Source: Bacillota bacterium (GTDB taxonomy: Bacteria > Bacillota > Clostridia > Lachnospirales > Lachnospiraceae). Taken from it: a stretch of DNA of 64,000 nt. The notes beneath the pieces were generated by a model that saw only the letters and a list, made by a program, of their open reading frames with translations, was not told the DNA's origin and did not search any database. The translations under genes were made by a program, and so were the position numbers. The stretch lies in the NCBI GenBank assembly GCA_023443225.1, contig JAEZVF010000060.1, forward strand, positions 124,001 through 188,000. The letters are read 5' to 3'. Below are positions 1 through 9,113 of this stretch, piece by piece; position 1 is the first letter of the stretch, and the number at the start of each line of letters is the position of its first letter.

Positions 1-3
1 AAC

Positions 4-858
4 ATGAGCAATCAATTACTAATTAACCTTGTTCCTGGCAAGACAGTATTACATAAATTAACAGGCACAACGAAAGTAAGGCTCTTTATCATCCTGTTGG
101 TTTATCTTATTATGTCTTTTGATCTTCGCCTATTACTTCCTTTGTTTATCCTTGGGATTATCGGCTTAGTGTCATTAAAACCAAGTTGGAAGACCATAAA
201 ATATTTTTTTATAATAGCAATTATTATGAATATCATTAATGTTTTTTTGTTCTGGGTTGTGAATCCTCGTTGTGGGTCCATCTGGTGCGGAGGAAGCAAC
301 ACTATTTTATACAGTTTTACGGATTTTTTTGTTATTACTGCAGAAAGCATGTGGTATCTATCTATACGATTACTAAAGATGATTACCTCATTAATCGTAT
401 CCATGGTCTTTATTTTGTCCATCACTCCTTCCGAGATGGCAGCAGGATTATATTCCGTTAAGGTGCCATATAAAATATGCACAGTTTTTTCCTTAGCATT
501 TCGTTACATACCAGACATTGGGCGTGATTTTGAGAATATCAAGATATCCATGCAGGTTAGAGGAATTGAACTAGATCCTAAGAAGGCGTCCATTATGATA
601 CGTTTAAAACAAAATATTTTGATTCTGGTTCCTCTGATTATTACTTCTTTTGATCGAGTAGGTAATATTGCAAATGCAATGGATTTGAGGGGCTATGGAA
701 AAGGTAAAAGCAGGACATATTATAGTGAGAGAGAAGAACAAAAAGCAGATAAAATTGCTAAGTGTATTTATTGTATGCTATCCGTTTTTTGCATTTACTG
801 GATTATTACCCAAAATATTATGCCGCAACCCATGAGAATGTGGTATCCCTTTACATAA
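4..858 (+). CDS. ecfT: ECF transporter transmembrane protein EcfT (CbiQ family)
   Basis: Transmembrane coupling subunit of an energy-coupling-factor importer, which joins two ATPases to a substrate-binding S protein. The 284-residue length is normal for the family. There are hydrophobic stretches near residues 22-45, 62-85, 110-140, 195-215 and 252-272. The two cytoplasmic Arg-Gly helices typical of EcfT are visible: MQVRGIEL near residue 183 and MDLRGYGKGK near 226. The window begins only three bases before the ATG, so the ribosome site and the expected upstream ecfA genes lie outside. The stop overlaps the next start (TAATG). The substrate is unknown. The SAM hydrolases downstream suggest a SAM- or methionine-related or vitamin substrate, which is inference. 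Confidence 0.87.
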   Translation: MSNQLLINLVPGKTVLHKLTGTTKVRLFIILLVYLIMSFDLRLLLPLFILGIIGLVSLKPSWKTIKYFFIIAIIMNIINVFLFWVVNPRCGSIWCGGSNTILYSFTDFFVITAESMWYLSIRLLKMITSLIVSMVFILSITPSEMAAGLYSVKVPYKICTVFSLAFRYIPDIGRDFENIKISMQVRGIELDPKKASIMIRLKQNILILVPLIITSFDRVGNIANAMDLRGYGKGKSRTYYSEREEQKADKIAKCIYCMLSVFCIYWIITQNIMPQPMRMWYPFT

Positions 859-2219
859 TGACAGAGATTAGTAAAAAAGAGCTTAAATATTATCATCATC
901 TGATAACCAAGGGTATTTCGGAGCTTGTAAAATTACCTACCGTTTACGATGCGGCAACGAAAACGGAGGGCATGCCATATGGTAAAAATGTATATGAGGG
1001 TTACCTTTGGCTGAAAAACAAAGCATTGAAAGATGGTTTTGAGGTAATGGAATATGATGGGCATGCTTTGGCGATCCGAATAAAAGGGTGTCAGGCAAAG
1101 TCTCGTATTGATGTAGTTTCCCATATAGATGTGGTGGAGCCAGGAAATGGTTGGAACAACGATCCATTTAGCGGTAAGATTACACATAGATATGTGCATG
1201 GCAGGGGAACCCAGGACATGAAGGGAGCTCTTATGATTACGTATTATGCACTAAAGTTTATGAAAGATCATAAGATTCCTTGTAAGAATGAAGTTCGACT
1301 GGTAATCGGCTGTGATGAAGAACGAACGATGGAAGATATCCGCTATTATATTTCAAAAGCAGGAGAACCGGCATTTGCCTTTACTCCGGATGGTAAATTC
1401 CCTTTTTCTTTAGGAGAAAAAGGTGCACTCATGTGGCATATAAGTGGTAGTATGAATACCTGTATCGAAGAATTTTATGGAGGGGTTCAATGTAATGTGG
1501 TTAGTCCTGAAGCTGTTGCAGTAATTCATGATAATAATTATGATATCTATAAAAAATTATTCCATGAATTGAAGTTGAAAGGGGAGATTCAGAGGGAAAA
1601 GGATACTATCCACATCAAGGTTTATGGAAAAGCAGCTCACGCATCCATACCACAAGATGGTGTAAATGCTTCGGTGCAATTATTAAACTTAATCCGTCAG
1701 GCAGGTAAAGACCCTCTCGCGCTCCTTTTATATCATTGCTTTTACGATTACCATGGAAAAGGTGCAGGTGTTGGCTATGATATACCACCTATGGGGAAGC
1801 TGACAGTCAATCTTGGTATTCTAAGGATAAAAGGAGATAGGGTATTCGCCGACGTGGATTGTCGTTATCCATATGGAATTTCCTCTGATATTCTGACGAA
1901 GCAAATACAAAAAGTGCTAGAACCCCTTACCGTTGAACTTGCATATGATGATAAACCGACTTTGGCAGATATGGATTCTCCCTATATTAAGACCTTATGG
2001 AATACCTATCGCCATATTAGTAATGATAAAAGTTCAGAACCAATCATAAGCGGTGGAGTTACTTATAGTAAAGCGATTGATAATTGCGTTGCGTTTGGAC
2101 CAATGACAAACAAGGATACTAGTCTGGCGCATCAGGCAAATGAAAAAATATGCATTCATAGCATCGAACCTTTGTTCAAAATATATACTGAAACCATGAT
2201 AGAGCTTGGAAGATTATAG
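858..2219 (+). CDS. M20 family dipeptidase, PepV/Sapep-like
   Basis: Cytosolic zinc peptidase of the M20 clan that probably cleaves dipeptides or a related small amide. The 453-residue length fits PepV. Metal-site motifs are present: SHIDVVEPGNGW (His and Asp), GRGTQDMKGA (bridging Asp), CDEERTMEDI (Glu pair), FTPDGKFPFSLGEKG as in PepV, and a late His in TSLAHQANE. I chose the ATG at 858, which overlaps the EcfT stop by one base. An in-frame ATG at 762 would overlap ecfT by 97 bases and has no ribosome site. Translational coupling to the ECF operon is likely. The physiological substrate cannot be told from sequence. Confidence 0.85.
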   Translation: MTEISKKELKYYHHLITKGISELVKLPTVYDAATKTEGMPYGKNVYEGYLWLKNKALKDGFEVMEYDGHALAIRIKGCQAKSRIDVVSHIDVVEPGNGWNNDPFSGKITHRYVHGRGTQDMKGALMITYYALKFMKDHKIPCKNEVRLVIGCDEERTMEDIRYYISKAGEPAFAFTPDGKFPFSLGEKGALMWHISGSMNTCIEEFYGGVQCNVVSPEAVAVIHDNNYDIYKKLFHELKLKGEIQREKDTIHIKVYGKAAHASIPQDGVNASVQLLNLIRQAGKDPLALLLYHCFYDYHGKGAGVGYDIPPMGKLTVNLGILRIKGDRVFADVDCRYPYGISSDILTKQIQKVLEPLTVELAYDDKPTLADMDSPYIKTLWNTYRHISNDKSSEPIISGGVTYSKAIDNCVAFGPMTNKDTSLAHQANEKICIHSIEPLFKIYTETMIELGRL

Positions 2220-2235
2220 AAAGGACAGCAAACAA

Positions 2236-3075
2236 ATGGAGAAACCGTTTTTAGTATTTCAAACGGATTTTACTTACAGAGAAGGAGCAATTGCTTCTAT
2301 GTATGGTGTGGTAAAGTCCATCGACCGTAGACTTGATATTTTTGATGCAACCCATGAAATACCCCATTTTGATACCTGGAGTGCCTCTTATCGTTTATAC
2401 CAATATATGAGATTTTGGCCGCAAGGGACCATATTTGTGTCAGTAGTTGACCCTGGTGTTGGAACTGCAAGGAAAGCATGTGTTGCCAAAACGAAGGATG
2501 GTTATTATGTAGTTACACCAGATAATGGAACTCTGACACATATAAGTGAGTCGGTGGGGATAGAGGAAATTCGGGAAATTGATGAATCAGTAAATCGTTT
2601 GAAATCTACTGAGGGAACTAGTATCTTTCATGGTCGGGATTTATTTGGGTATTGTGCTGCGAAACTTGCAAGTGGAATTATAACATTTGAAGAGGTCGGA
2701 CCTTCCTATTCGGCGGACCAAATTGTTTTGCATCAAATTCCGAAACCCGAAATGAAAGAAGGGCGAGCGGTAGGAATTTTTGAAATATGTGACCCTAATT
2801 TCGGAAATTTATGGAGCAATATACCGGTAGAGGAGTTTTTAAAAAATGGGTTTCAATATGGTGATCTCCTTCAGGTAACCATTCGTCACTTAGGAGAAAT
2901 CGTGTATAAGGAAAAGGTGTATTTTGCCAAAACCTTTGGTTATGTAAAGAAAGGAGACCCTGTAATCTATACCAATGAATTAATGAAGGTAGCAATTGCA
3001 ACTAGTATGGGTAATTTCCAGGAGACATATCATGTGGATTTTGGATATGACTGGATTGTAGAGTTTGAAAAATAA
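2236..3075 (+). CDS. S-adenosyl-L-methionine hydrolase (adenosine-forming), DUF62 family, copy 1
   Basis: Family enzymes hydrolyse SAM to adenosine and methionine and are related to fluorinase/chlorinase. The diagnostic motifs run in order: FQTDFTYREGAIASMYGV at the N-terminus, DATHEIP, SVVDPGVGTAR (catalytic Asp and Arg), TPDNGTLTHI and FHGRDLF (catalytic His). The C-terminal beta domain follows from about residue 180. The ATG at 2236 is preferred because AGAAAGGA lies about nine bases upstream; a TTG at 2206 inside the previous gene is the alternative. Length is 279 residues, normal for the family. It is followed 23 bases later by a second paralogue. The role in recycling imported or surplus SAM is inferred. 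Confidence 0.88.
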   Translation: MEKPFLVFQTDFTYREGAIASMYGVVKSIDRRLDIFDATHEIPHFDTWSASYRLYQYMRFWPQGTIFVSVVDPGVGTARKACVAKTKDGYYVVTPDNGTLTHISESVGIEEIREIDESVNRLKSTEGTSIFHGRDLFGYCAAKLASGIITFEEVGPSYSADQIVLHQIPKPEMKEGRAVGIFEICDPNFGNLWSNIPVEEFLKNGFQYGDLLQVTIRHLGEIVYKEKVYFAKTFGYVKKGDPVIYTNELMKVAIATSMGNFQETYHVDFGYDWIVEFEK

Positions 3076-3098
3076 GAGTAGGGAGAAGTGGAGAGAGA

Positions 3099-3956
3099 AT
3101 GAAAGGTGTATTGATATTTCAATCAGATTTTGGCATTGCTGACGGTGCTGTTAGTGCAATGTATGGGGTTGCTTATTCCGTTAGTACAGAGATAGCCATC
3201 CATGATTTAACGCATGAAATACCTCAATATAATATCTGGGAAGCATCTTACCGATTAATACAGACGGTAGGTTATTGGCCGAAGAACACAGTATTTGTAT
3301 CCGTGGTAGATCCGGGAGTTGGATCTACAAGACGAAGTATAGCAGCAAAAACAATCGATGGTCAGTTTATTATAACCCCAGACAACGGAACCTTAACCCA
3401 TATCAAACGATTAAATAAAATAGTAGAAGCCAGAGAAATTGATGAGAAATTAAACCGCTTACCGAACTCCGGAGACTCCTATACATTTCATGGTAGGGAT
3501 ATCTATGCATATACTGGAGCAAGGCTTGCTGCAGGGGTAATTAGCTTTGATGAAATTGGACCGGAGGTAAAGGTAGAAGAGGTGGTAGAGCTTGATACGG
3601 TTTCTTCAAAGAAGACAGGGGATATTGTTACGGGAACCATTGATGTTCTAGATGTACGCTTCGGAAGTTTATGGACCAATGTCAGCAAAGGATTATTTAA
3701 AGAACTTGGGGTTGACCATGGTGGAAGGGTAGAGATAGCGATACAAAATGATACCCGAGAAGTTTACCGGAACATTATGAGATATGCAAAATCTTTTGCA
3801 GACGTAAATATCGGGGAGCCGTTGGTTTATGTGAATTCCCTTGATAATATGGCTGTCGCCATTAATCAGGGTTCCTTTTCAAAGGCTTACAATATTATGA
3901 CAGGAACAAATTGGAGAATATCCATACGAAAGGCACCTAAAATTATTTATGATTAG
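3099..3956 (+). CDS. S-adenosyl-L-methionine hydrolase (adenosine-forming), DUF62 family, copy 2
   Basis: Paralogue of the preceding gene with the same motif order: FQSDFGIADGAVSAMYGV, DLTHEIP, SVVDPGVGSTRR, TPDNGTLTHI and FHGRDIY. The Asp, Arg and His expected for SAM hydrolysis are all kept, so both copies look active. The first motif has the canonical DFG that copy 1 has changed to DFT. The ribosome site GGAGAAGTGGAGAG precedes the ATG. It is the last gene of the ECF/dipeptidase/SAM-hydrolase unit and is followed directly by a hairpin terminator. The two copies may differ in nucleoside substrate or form a heteromer; the sequence does not say. Confidence 0.88.
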   Translation: MKGVLIFQSDFGIADGAVSAMYGVAYSVSTEIAIHDLTHEIPQYNIWEASYRLIQTVGYWPKNTVFVSVVDPGVGSTRRSIAAKTIDGQFIITPDNGTLTHIKRLNKIVEAREIDEKLNRLPNSGDSYTFHGRDIYAYTGARLAAGVISFDEIGPEVKVEEVVELDTVSSKKTGDIVTGTIDVLDVRFGSLWTNVSKGLFKELGVDHGGRVEIAIQNDTREVYRNIMRYAKSFADVNIGEPLVYVNSLDNMAVAINQGSFSKAYNIMTGTNWRISIRKAPKIIYD

Positions 3957-3962
3957 AGTATT

Positions 3963-4008
3963 AAAAGCCGTTCGACTTTTTGTAAAGGGAGGTTGAACGG
4001 CTTTTACT
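3963..4008 (+). terminator. Hairpin terminator after the SAM hydrolase pair
   Basis: An inverted repeat AAAAGCCGTTC (3963-3973) / GAACGGCTTTT (3995-4005) closes a stem around a 21-base loop and ends in T residues. It lies seven bases after the stop and separates this unit from the exosortase operon. Confidence 0.8.
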
Positions 4009-4050
4009 TATATAAACCAAATCATACAAAACATTCTAGATAATTACTAA

Positions 4051-4079
4051 TTGAAATTGTTTGAAAAATGTATTATAAT
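4051..4079 (+). promoter_or_regulatory. SigmaA-type promoter of the exosortase G operon
   Basis: TTGAAA at 4051-4056 and a perfect TATAAT at 4074-4079 are separated by 17 bases. It lies about 60 bases before the first gene of the operon and just after the preceding terminator. Confidence 0.75.
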
Positions 4080-4137
4080 GTAATAAGTTGTAGAATTATG
4101 CAATAAGAATGTACGAAGAAAGGCTTAGTATAAAGCT

Positions 4138-7100
4138 ATGTCATTTGCTGGGTATAAATTTAAATTTGAACTGCATGCAAGCCATTTAAACCTAAATTAT
4201 CCTTATAGTTATGCACACTATCATAATTTTGCAATTACCTTGTATTTTCATAAAGCTACGGAAGATGAGGAATTATTTCTTTTTGATGACGTTGCGGATT
4301 TAGTAAAAGAATGGTTGGAAGAGTATCAAGGGAAGTATTTAGGTGATTTGGCGTTGTTTCATAACAGTGATACTACCATAGAATCCATTGGTGATATTTT
4401 CTATACACTTTTGAAAAACAAGATGGAAGATATCGGTTTCTATTTGTTACGATTGGAGATTTATGAAAATCCAACTAGAGTATATTCTGTTTCACAAAAA
4501 CTACTTGACAGCAGGGTAAATGAAATCAATGAAATCCCTTCAGTAACCCCTTTATTTATAGATACGGATGATTATAGAATATCGATAACCGAAGAAGTAG
4601 ATACAAATGCTGAAATAAATAAAGCAAATGCGGAAAAAAACAAGGGTGGATATGAAGCCGCTTTGGAGAATCAATTGATTCTGTCAAGCGAAACGGCAGC
4701 TGCTTTAGCAAACGAAGGCACTTTAGCGGCAGATGTTGTATCGGTAAAGAAATACAAGAAAGTAATGAAACTTATGCTTGCTATTTTGTTTTTGTTAGCA
4801 TCTGCTGTAACCATTGTATTTATTATAAAAGACAGTGGAATGTATCCACGAGGATCTGATACTTTATGTCATATCTACCGTGCAGATTTATTATTAGAAC
4901 ATATAAAGAACGGCAACTGGTATCCACTCTATGATAAGAGTTGGTACAATGGCGTTGAAATCATGCGATACTGGGCACCACTACCACTTTACTTACTTGC
5001 TTTTTTTCAGTATATATCAGGTGGTACTGCCCTTGATGCCTATTTGATATTAAACGGTTTTGTTTTCTTCACTGGAGGCTGCGGCTGGCTTTTGTTTGGC
5101 TGGAAGTATAACAGGATTGGTCTTGCTGCTCTGCTCAGTTTGATATGGTTTTTTCTACCTGAAAATATGCGCATGCTATTCATGAGTGGTAATTTGCCGA
5201 TGGTAATCCTTAATATGATGACACCATTCCTGCTATATTTTGCTTGGAGCTTTATTGAGGAAGAAAAATGGAGTGCTATCATACCGGTTACTATGATAAC
5301 TGCCTTAATGGGACTTTGTCATGCGGGTACGGTTATGATGGTGTTATTAATAGTTATTATTTATGGAATTGTTTATTCTTTTTATAAAAAACGTATTGCA
5401 CCGCAGGTTCTTCTTGTTACGGGAATGCTGATTTCCATTTTGATGATTGGAATCTGGCTGTTACCAGCTCTTCATGGAGGAGCAGCAAGCGGAAGTAGTA
5501 CCAATCAGGTTATGAAAACTTTTTTTGAAAGTGCATTCCAATCATTGAACCCAACAGACAGGATGCATGGTAATTTAGAGGTATTTTATTATGGGCTATC
5601 AGTATTTGTTATCTGTGTCCTTGGAGCAACCCTAGGTGATAAAAAAGTAGCTCCCGGTTTTATTACTACAGTACTAATTTTTTTCAGTACCACAAAATCT
5701 ATGTACAATATATTTGTAAACCTTCCTTTAAGCCAATTTTTTTGGATGACTCGTTTCATACCTACATCATTAGCTTTTATGGTGATGTCTTTGATTATGT
5801 GGAAGAAATTGAAAAATAGCTTTGTTGCAATTCTATGTATATTGCTTATTTTAGATATCCTTCCTTCCTATCATTTTATTTATGTTTCAAAGGAATACAG
5901 AATTCCAAAGGTAGAAACTTCTCAATATGAGAAAGCGAATTCATTATACATAAATCAAGCTAAATCAATGACAGAAAAACGCCTTGCACTGCTTGATCTA
6001 AGTAGGTACGGTGCATTTGCTCCTTATTATATATCCGGTGTGGAGCCGAAAGTAAATTGCACCTTTGGGGCAGGTTGGGAGGGTGCAGCAACTGCCTCCA
6101 ATATTGTTCAACTTAACAGCGCTCTAAATGGGAATTATCTGTATTTGTTTGACAGAAGCTTGGAGTTGGGCAATGATACTGTACTTTTTAGAATCGATTA
6201 CCTTAAAAACAAAGAAGAAGATTTGGGTGCTTTGACTACAGCAGGTCAGAAGCTGGGTTATCAATTAAAAATAAAAGGCAAAAATTCTCTGGTTTTTCAT
6301 AAAGAAGTTGATTATGACTTTGGAGTAATCACAAATTATGAAAATCTTGCCATCGGAGAATCTGCAAAAGAAATTGCTTTATTATTTCCAAGCTTTAAAG
6401 AAGGCATTTCTGTTAATTTAAATGAGTATACGGCAGAAGAGTTAAAGCAATATAAGAAAATATACTTGTCCGGTTTTACATATGAAGATAAAGAAAAGGC
6501 AGAACAATTATTGAATGAAATTGCAAACTGCGGGGTTAAGATTTATATTGACATGAATAAAATTCCTGTTGATAAAAAAACAAATCGCTACCAATTATTT
6601 AATGTTAGTGCGCAAGTGATAACCTTTCAAGAGGTTTATCCTGAATTATACTACAAAGGAGTAACTTACCGCTCAAGAGATTTTGCTACGGATACAGAAG
6701 AGTATTCAGATGATCTAAGCACCTGGAATACCGTCTATTTGGATGGAATTAAGACCATAGATGGGTATTGCAATCTGAACGGGCAGAAGACAGTCTTTGC
6801 AGGTACCTCTGGGAATAATAATATTTATTTCCTTGGACTAAACCTGTTATATCATGTTCAGACCAGCAATGATGAGGTGCTTATTAATTTATTACAGGAT
6901 ATTTTTAAGGTAGATACAGATACAACCCCAGAAAGAAAGCTTGTGCCGGTAGATATCGAATATCAAGCAGATAGGATAATAATTAAGACGGAACAGGACA
7001 ATGTGAATACAACCTTATCTTATTTGGATATTTTTCATAGTGATAAACCGGTAAGCAAAGACAATAATCTTCTGGTGGTTAATCAAGGTACCACTACTAT

Positions 7101-7239
7101 TTATTTGAAATATCCGTACTTTAAAGAAGGTCTTATGTTAAGTATATCCGGAGTAATACTAATGATACTATTTCTGTTTTTTAGTTATAGATATTACAAT
7201 AGAAAGTTAGCAGACCACGATCTAGGAGCTGCTAGATAA
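4138..7239 (+). CDS. PTPS-like domain fused to GT-C-like polytopic membrane protein (exosortase-associated)
   Basis: A 1033-residue fusion. Residues 1-120 resemble 6-pyruvoyl-tetrahydropterin synthase/QueD: FxLHASH puts a zinc-type His at 16 and HYH supplies His27 and His29, and an ETP-like Glu sits in YENPTR near 118. The catalytic Cys of QueD is absent. After a charged linker, a TM near 208-230 opens a membrane region to about 580 with an extracytoplasmic RGSDTLCHIYR motif (Asp241), as in GT-C sugar transferases and the Pfam family named 6-PTPS-related membrane protein. A large outer domain (about 590-990) and a final TM near 1000-1022 follow. A glycosyl transfer role is inference. The ribosome site is weak (GAAAGG about 16 bases upstream). 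Confidence 0.72.
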   Translation: MSFAGYKFKFELHASHLNLNYPYSYAHYHNFAITLYFHKATEDEELFLFDDVADLVKEWLEEYQGKYLGDLALFHNSDTTIESIGDIFYTLLKNKMEDIGFYLLRLEIYENPTRVYSVSQKLLDSRVNEINEIPSVTPLFIDTDDYRISITEEVDTNAEINKANAEKNKGGYEAALENQLILSSETAAALANEGTLAADVVSVKKYKKVMKLMLAILFLLASAVTIVFIIKDSGMYPRGSDTLCHIYRADLLLEHIKNGNWYPLYDKSWYNGVEIMRYWAPLPLYLLAFFQYISGGTALDAYLILNGFVFFTGGCGWLLFGWKYNRIGLAALLSLIWFFLPENMRMLFMSGNLPMVILNMMTPFLLYFAWSFIEEEKWSAIIPVTMITALMGLCHAGTVMMVLLIVIIYGIVYSFYKKRIAPQVLLVTGMLISILMIGIWLLPALHGGAASGSSTNQVMKTFFESAFQSLNPTDRMHGNLEVFYYGLSVFVICVLGATLGDKKVAPGFITTVLIFFSTTKSMYNIFVNLPLSQFFWMTRFIPTSLAFMVMSLIMWKKLKNSFVAILCILLILDILPSYHFIYVSKEYRIPKVETSQYEKANSLYINQAKSMTEKRLALLDLSRYGAFAPYYISGVEPKVNCTFGAGWEGAATASNIVQLNSALNGNYLYLFDRSLELGNDTVLFRIDYLKNKEEDLGALTTAGQKLGYQLKIKGKNSLVFHKEVDYDFGVITNYENLAIGESAKEIALLFPSFKEGISVNLNEYTAEELKQYKKIYLSGFTYEDKEKAEQLLNEIANCGVKIYIDMNKIPVDKKTNRYQLFNVSAQVITFQEVYPELYYKGVTYRSRDFATDTEEYSDDLSTWNTVYLDGIKTIDGYCNLNGQKTVFAGTSGNNNIYFLGLNLLYHVQTSNDEVLINLLQDIFKVDTDTTPERKLVPVDIEYQADRIIIKTEQDNVNTTLSYLDIFHSDKPVSKDNNLLVVNQGTTTIYLKYPYFKEGLMLSISGVILMILFLFFSYRYYNRKLADHDLGAAR

Positions 7240-7263
7240 AGCTAGGGAAAGGAGGAAATCCAT

Positions 7264-8508
7264 GTGAAAAAGTCAATAATCAAACTGGCAGTAATTGCAA
7301 TCATTACGGTAATGTGCCCAAAAATCGTGTATGCTAAAGCATCAGAGATCACAATAGATGGACAATTTGACGATTGGAACAGCATTTATAGCTATGATTT
7401 AACAGGTCAAAGTAATTTTTTTGAAAAGGCATCAGTTGCATATGATGAACTGTATGTGTATCTATATGTGAAGGAAGCGAAGTCGGCAGCATGGGAAACA
7501 AATTATCCAACAGTGAACTTAAGTTGTGACGGATATACGAAAAGTATTGTTATTGCCAGGTCGGATTACAGCCAGAATAAAGGGACATTCGATATTCAGG
7601 TTAATAATAATTGGTGGGTAGCTATAAAAAATGCGACAGGTAAGGTTACAAGATCAAAGAATTACAACGAATGGGAGCTGAAATTGCCTATTTATAGTAT
7701 TTACCTTGATAATTCAAAGGATGGGACAGCAGATAATCTTGTTCAATGTGAATTGGATTCTTTGCAAGTTTCATGGAACAAAGGAGGCGAGGTGAATATG
7801 GAGGCTGCCTATATTGGAGGGCCGACGGTAAGTGTTACTCCAACTCCTTCGGTTACACCTACACCAGGGCTTACCCCATCTCCAACCCCAATTCCGGGAG
7901 AAACAGCTGGATCTAATATCACCATTGATGGTTATTATGATGACTGGGAAGGCCTGCCAAAGACTGAAATTTATTACAACAAGAACTTTCCCAATATAGG
8001 TTCTTTAGTAATGGATGAGCAATATATTTATCTATTTATTGAAATGTACCCAAAAAAGAACAATAAGATACCTTTATCCGGAATTAATCTAACAATCAAT
8101 AATCAGGAGTCCTGTCAATTGTTTGTTGGTTATCCAAAAAGTGACGGTACTACTGATTGGAGTTGGAATTCAAGCAATTTATCGAGTGGAATTCATACCG
8201 GCCTTGCGCCGTTTGCCTACTATCCCAATAATACTTTGGGAGAAGCTGCGCTAGAAATATCCTCTGGGGCTGTTGGAGACCGCTTAGAACTTAAGGTAGA
8301 TATCGGCAGATTAGAAGAAAATTTAGGGTTAGCAAAGGGGACCATTGCTAGCGGTGCAGATATCAAAGTAAACTTATCCAATGTTGGAAAGCAAGAGCTG
8401 GAAGCGGTGGGTGTCTCTACCGGAGCGTTTTTAGGCATTCTTAGCTCTATCTTATCAATCGTTCTAATCAATGCTATTCGATTACATAGAAAGAGGATAA
8501 AAGCATGA
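7264..8508 (+). CDS. Secreted two-domain protein with C-terminal exosortase-type sorting tail
   Basis: Likely the sorted substrate of the adjacent exosortase. It has a signal peptide (residues 1-25, cut near VYAKA) and two beta-rich domains that each begin with a similar phrase (ITIDGQFDDWNS near 29 and ITIDGYYDDWEG near 219), as in carbohydrate-binding CBM9/DOMON-like folds. A Pro/Thr linker spans about 190-215. The tail has a short polar stretch, a hydrophobic helix (about 385-405) and a basic end LHRKRIKA, as in the Firmicu-CTERM tripartite signal. The start is GTG at 7264 behind a GGAGG eight bases away; an ATG two bases upstream is out of frame and stops at once. The stop overlaps the exosortase start. 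Confidence 0.75.
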   Translation: MKKSIIKLAVIAIITVMCPKIVYAKASEITIDGQFDDWNSIYSYDLTGQSNFFEKASVAYDELYVYLYVKEAKSAAWETNYPTVNLSCDGYTKSIVIARSDYSQNKGTFDIQVNNNWWVAIKNATGKVTRSKNYNEWELKLPIYSIYLDNSKDGTADNLVQCELDSLQVSWNKGGEVNMEAAYIGGPTVSVTPTPSVTPTPGLTPSPTPIPGETAGSNITIDGYYDDWEGLPKTEIYYNKNFPNIGSLVMDEQYIYLFIEMYPKKNNKIPLSGINLTINNQESCQLFVGYPKSDGTTDWSWNSSNLSSGIHTGLAPFAYYPNNTLGEAALEISSGAVGDRLELKVDIGRLEENLGLAKGTIASGADIKVNLSNVGKQELEAVGVSTGAFLGILSSILSIVLINAIRLHRKRIKA

Positions 8509-9113
8509 ATGTACTAGTAATCCTCTGCTTCATAATCTGGATATATTTTATTTCGGTATTTCACAGAGGAAATCTCAATTATTTTAAATTTTTATGGGGA
8601 AGCGTAGGATTATTTATTTTCATGATGATATTTCTGCAGCCAATTGCTTCGGAAATACTAACGGAATTGGTATCTTCCTCTGCAGGAATCCTCGGCAGGC
8701 TTACCGGGCTATACGAGTCCTATCATGAGTATGGGGTAATTTTTATTGCCAATAAAGATTCTTCAATCTCTTTATATATTGATTATGAATGCTCTGGTAT
8801 TATTGAAATGATGGCTTTTGTATCTATGGTAGCTTTTTTTCAGGTATATGATTTAGGACAACGAGTGATAATTAGTATTCTAGGGTGTATTGGAATTTTC
8901 TTGGCTAACATAGTTCGTATTTTCATTATTTGTTTGATTATATTTCTTTTTGGAAATAATTCTTATTATTTCGCTCATACATTCGTGGGTAGAATTGTAT
9001 TTTATGGTCTTTCTGTAGTATTGTATTATTATGTATTTACAAAAGCGCAGATTATCAAGCAAAAGGTGGGGGGGTTTTCCTATGCAGAAAATAATGACAT
9101 ATCTGTCAAATGA
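8505..9113 (+). CDS. xrtG: Exosortase family protein XrtG
   Basis: Integral-membrane cysteine transpeptidase-like enzyme expected to cut the C-terminal tail of its target at the outer face of the membrane. The 202 residues contain about six TM helices. The exosortase triad is visible: Cys96 in YECSGI, Arg138 in NIVRIF and His158 in FAHTFVGR. It overlaps the sorted-protein gene by four bases (ATGA) and overlaps the following glycosyltransferase by 32 bases, so the three are translated together. The family occurs in Gram-positive bacteria with a fixed set of neighbours, all seen here. Its biological purpose is not established. Confidence 0.87.
   Translation: MNVLVILCFIIWIYFISVFHRGNLNYFKFLWGSVGLFIFMMIFLQPIASEILTELVSSSAGILGRLTGLYESYHEYGVIFIANKDSSISLYIDYECSGIIEMMAFVSMVAFFQVYDLGQRVIISILGCIGIFLANIVRIFIICLIIFLFGNNSYYFAHTFVGRIVFYGLSVVLYYYVFTKAQIIKQKVGGFSYAENNDISVK

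Noticed and set aside
762..857. Upstream in-frame extension of the dipeptidase gene
   Set aside because: It overlaps ecfT by 97 bases without a ribosome site and adds residues unlike the family; the TAATG start at 858 is better.
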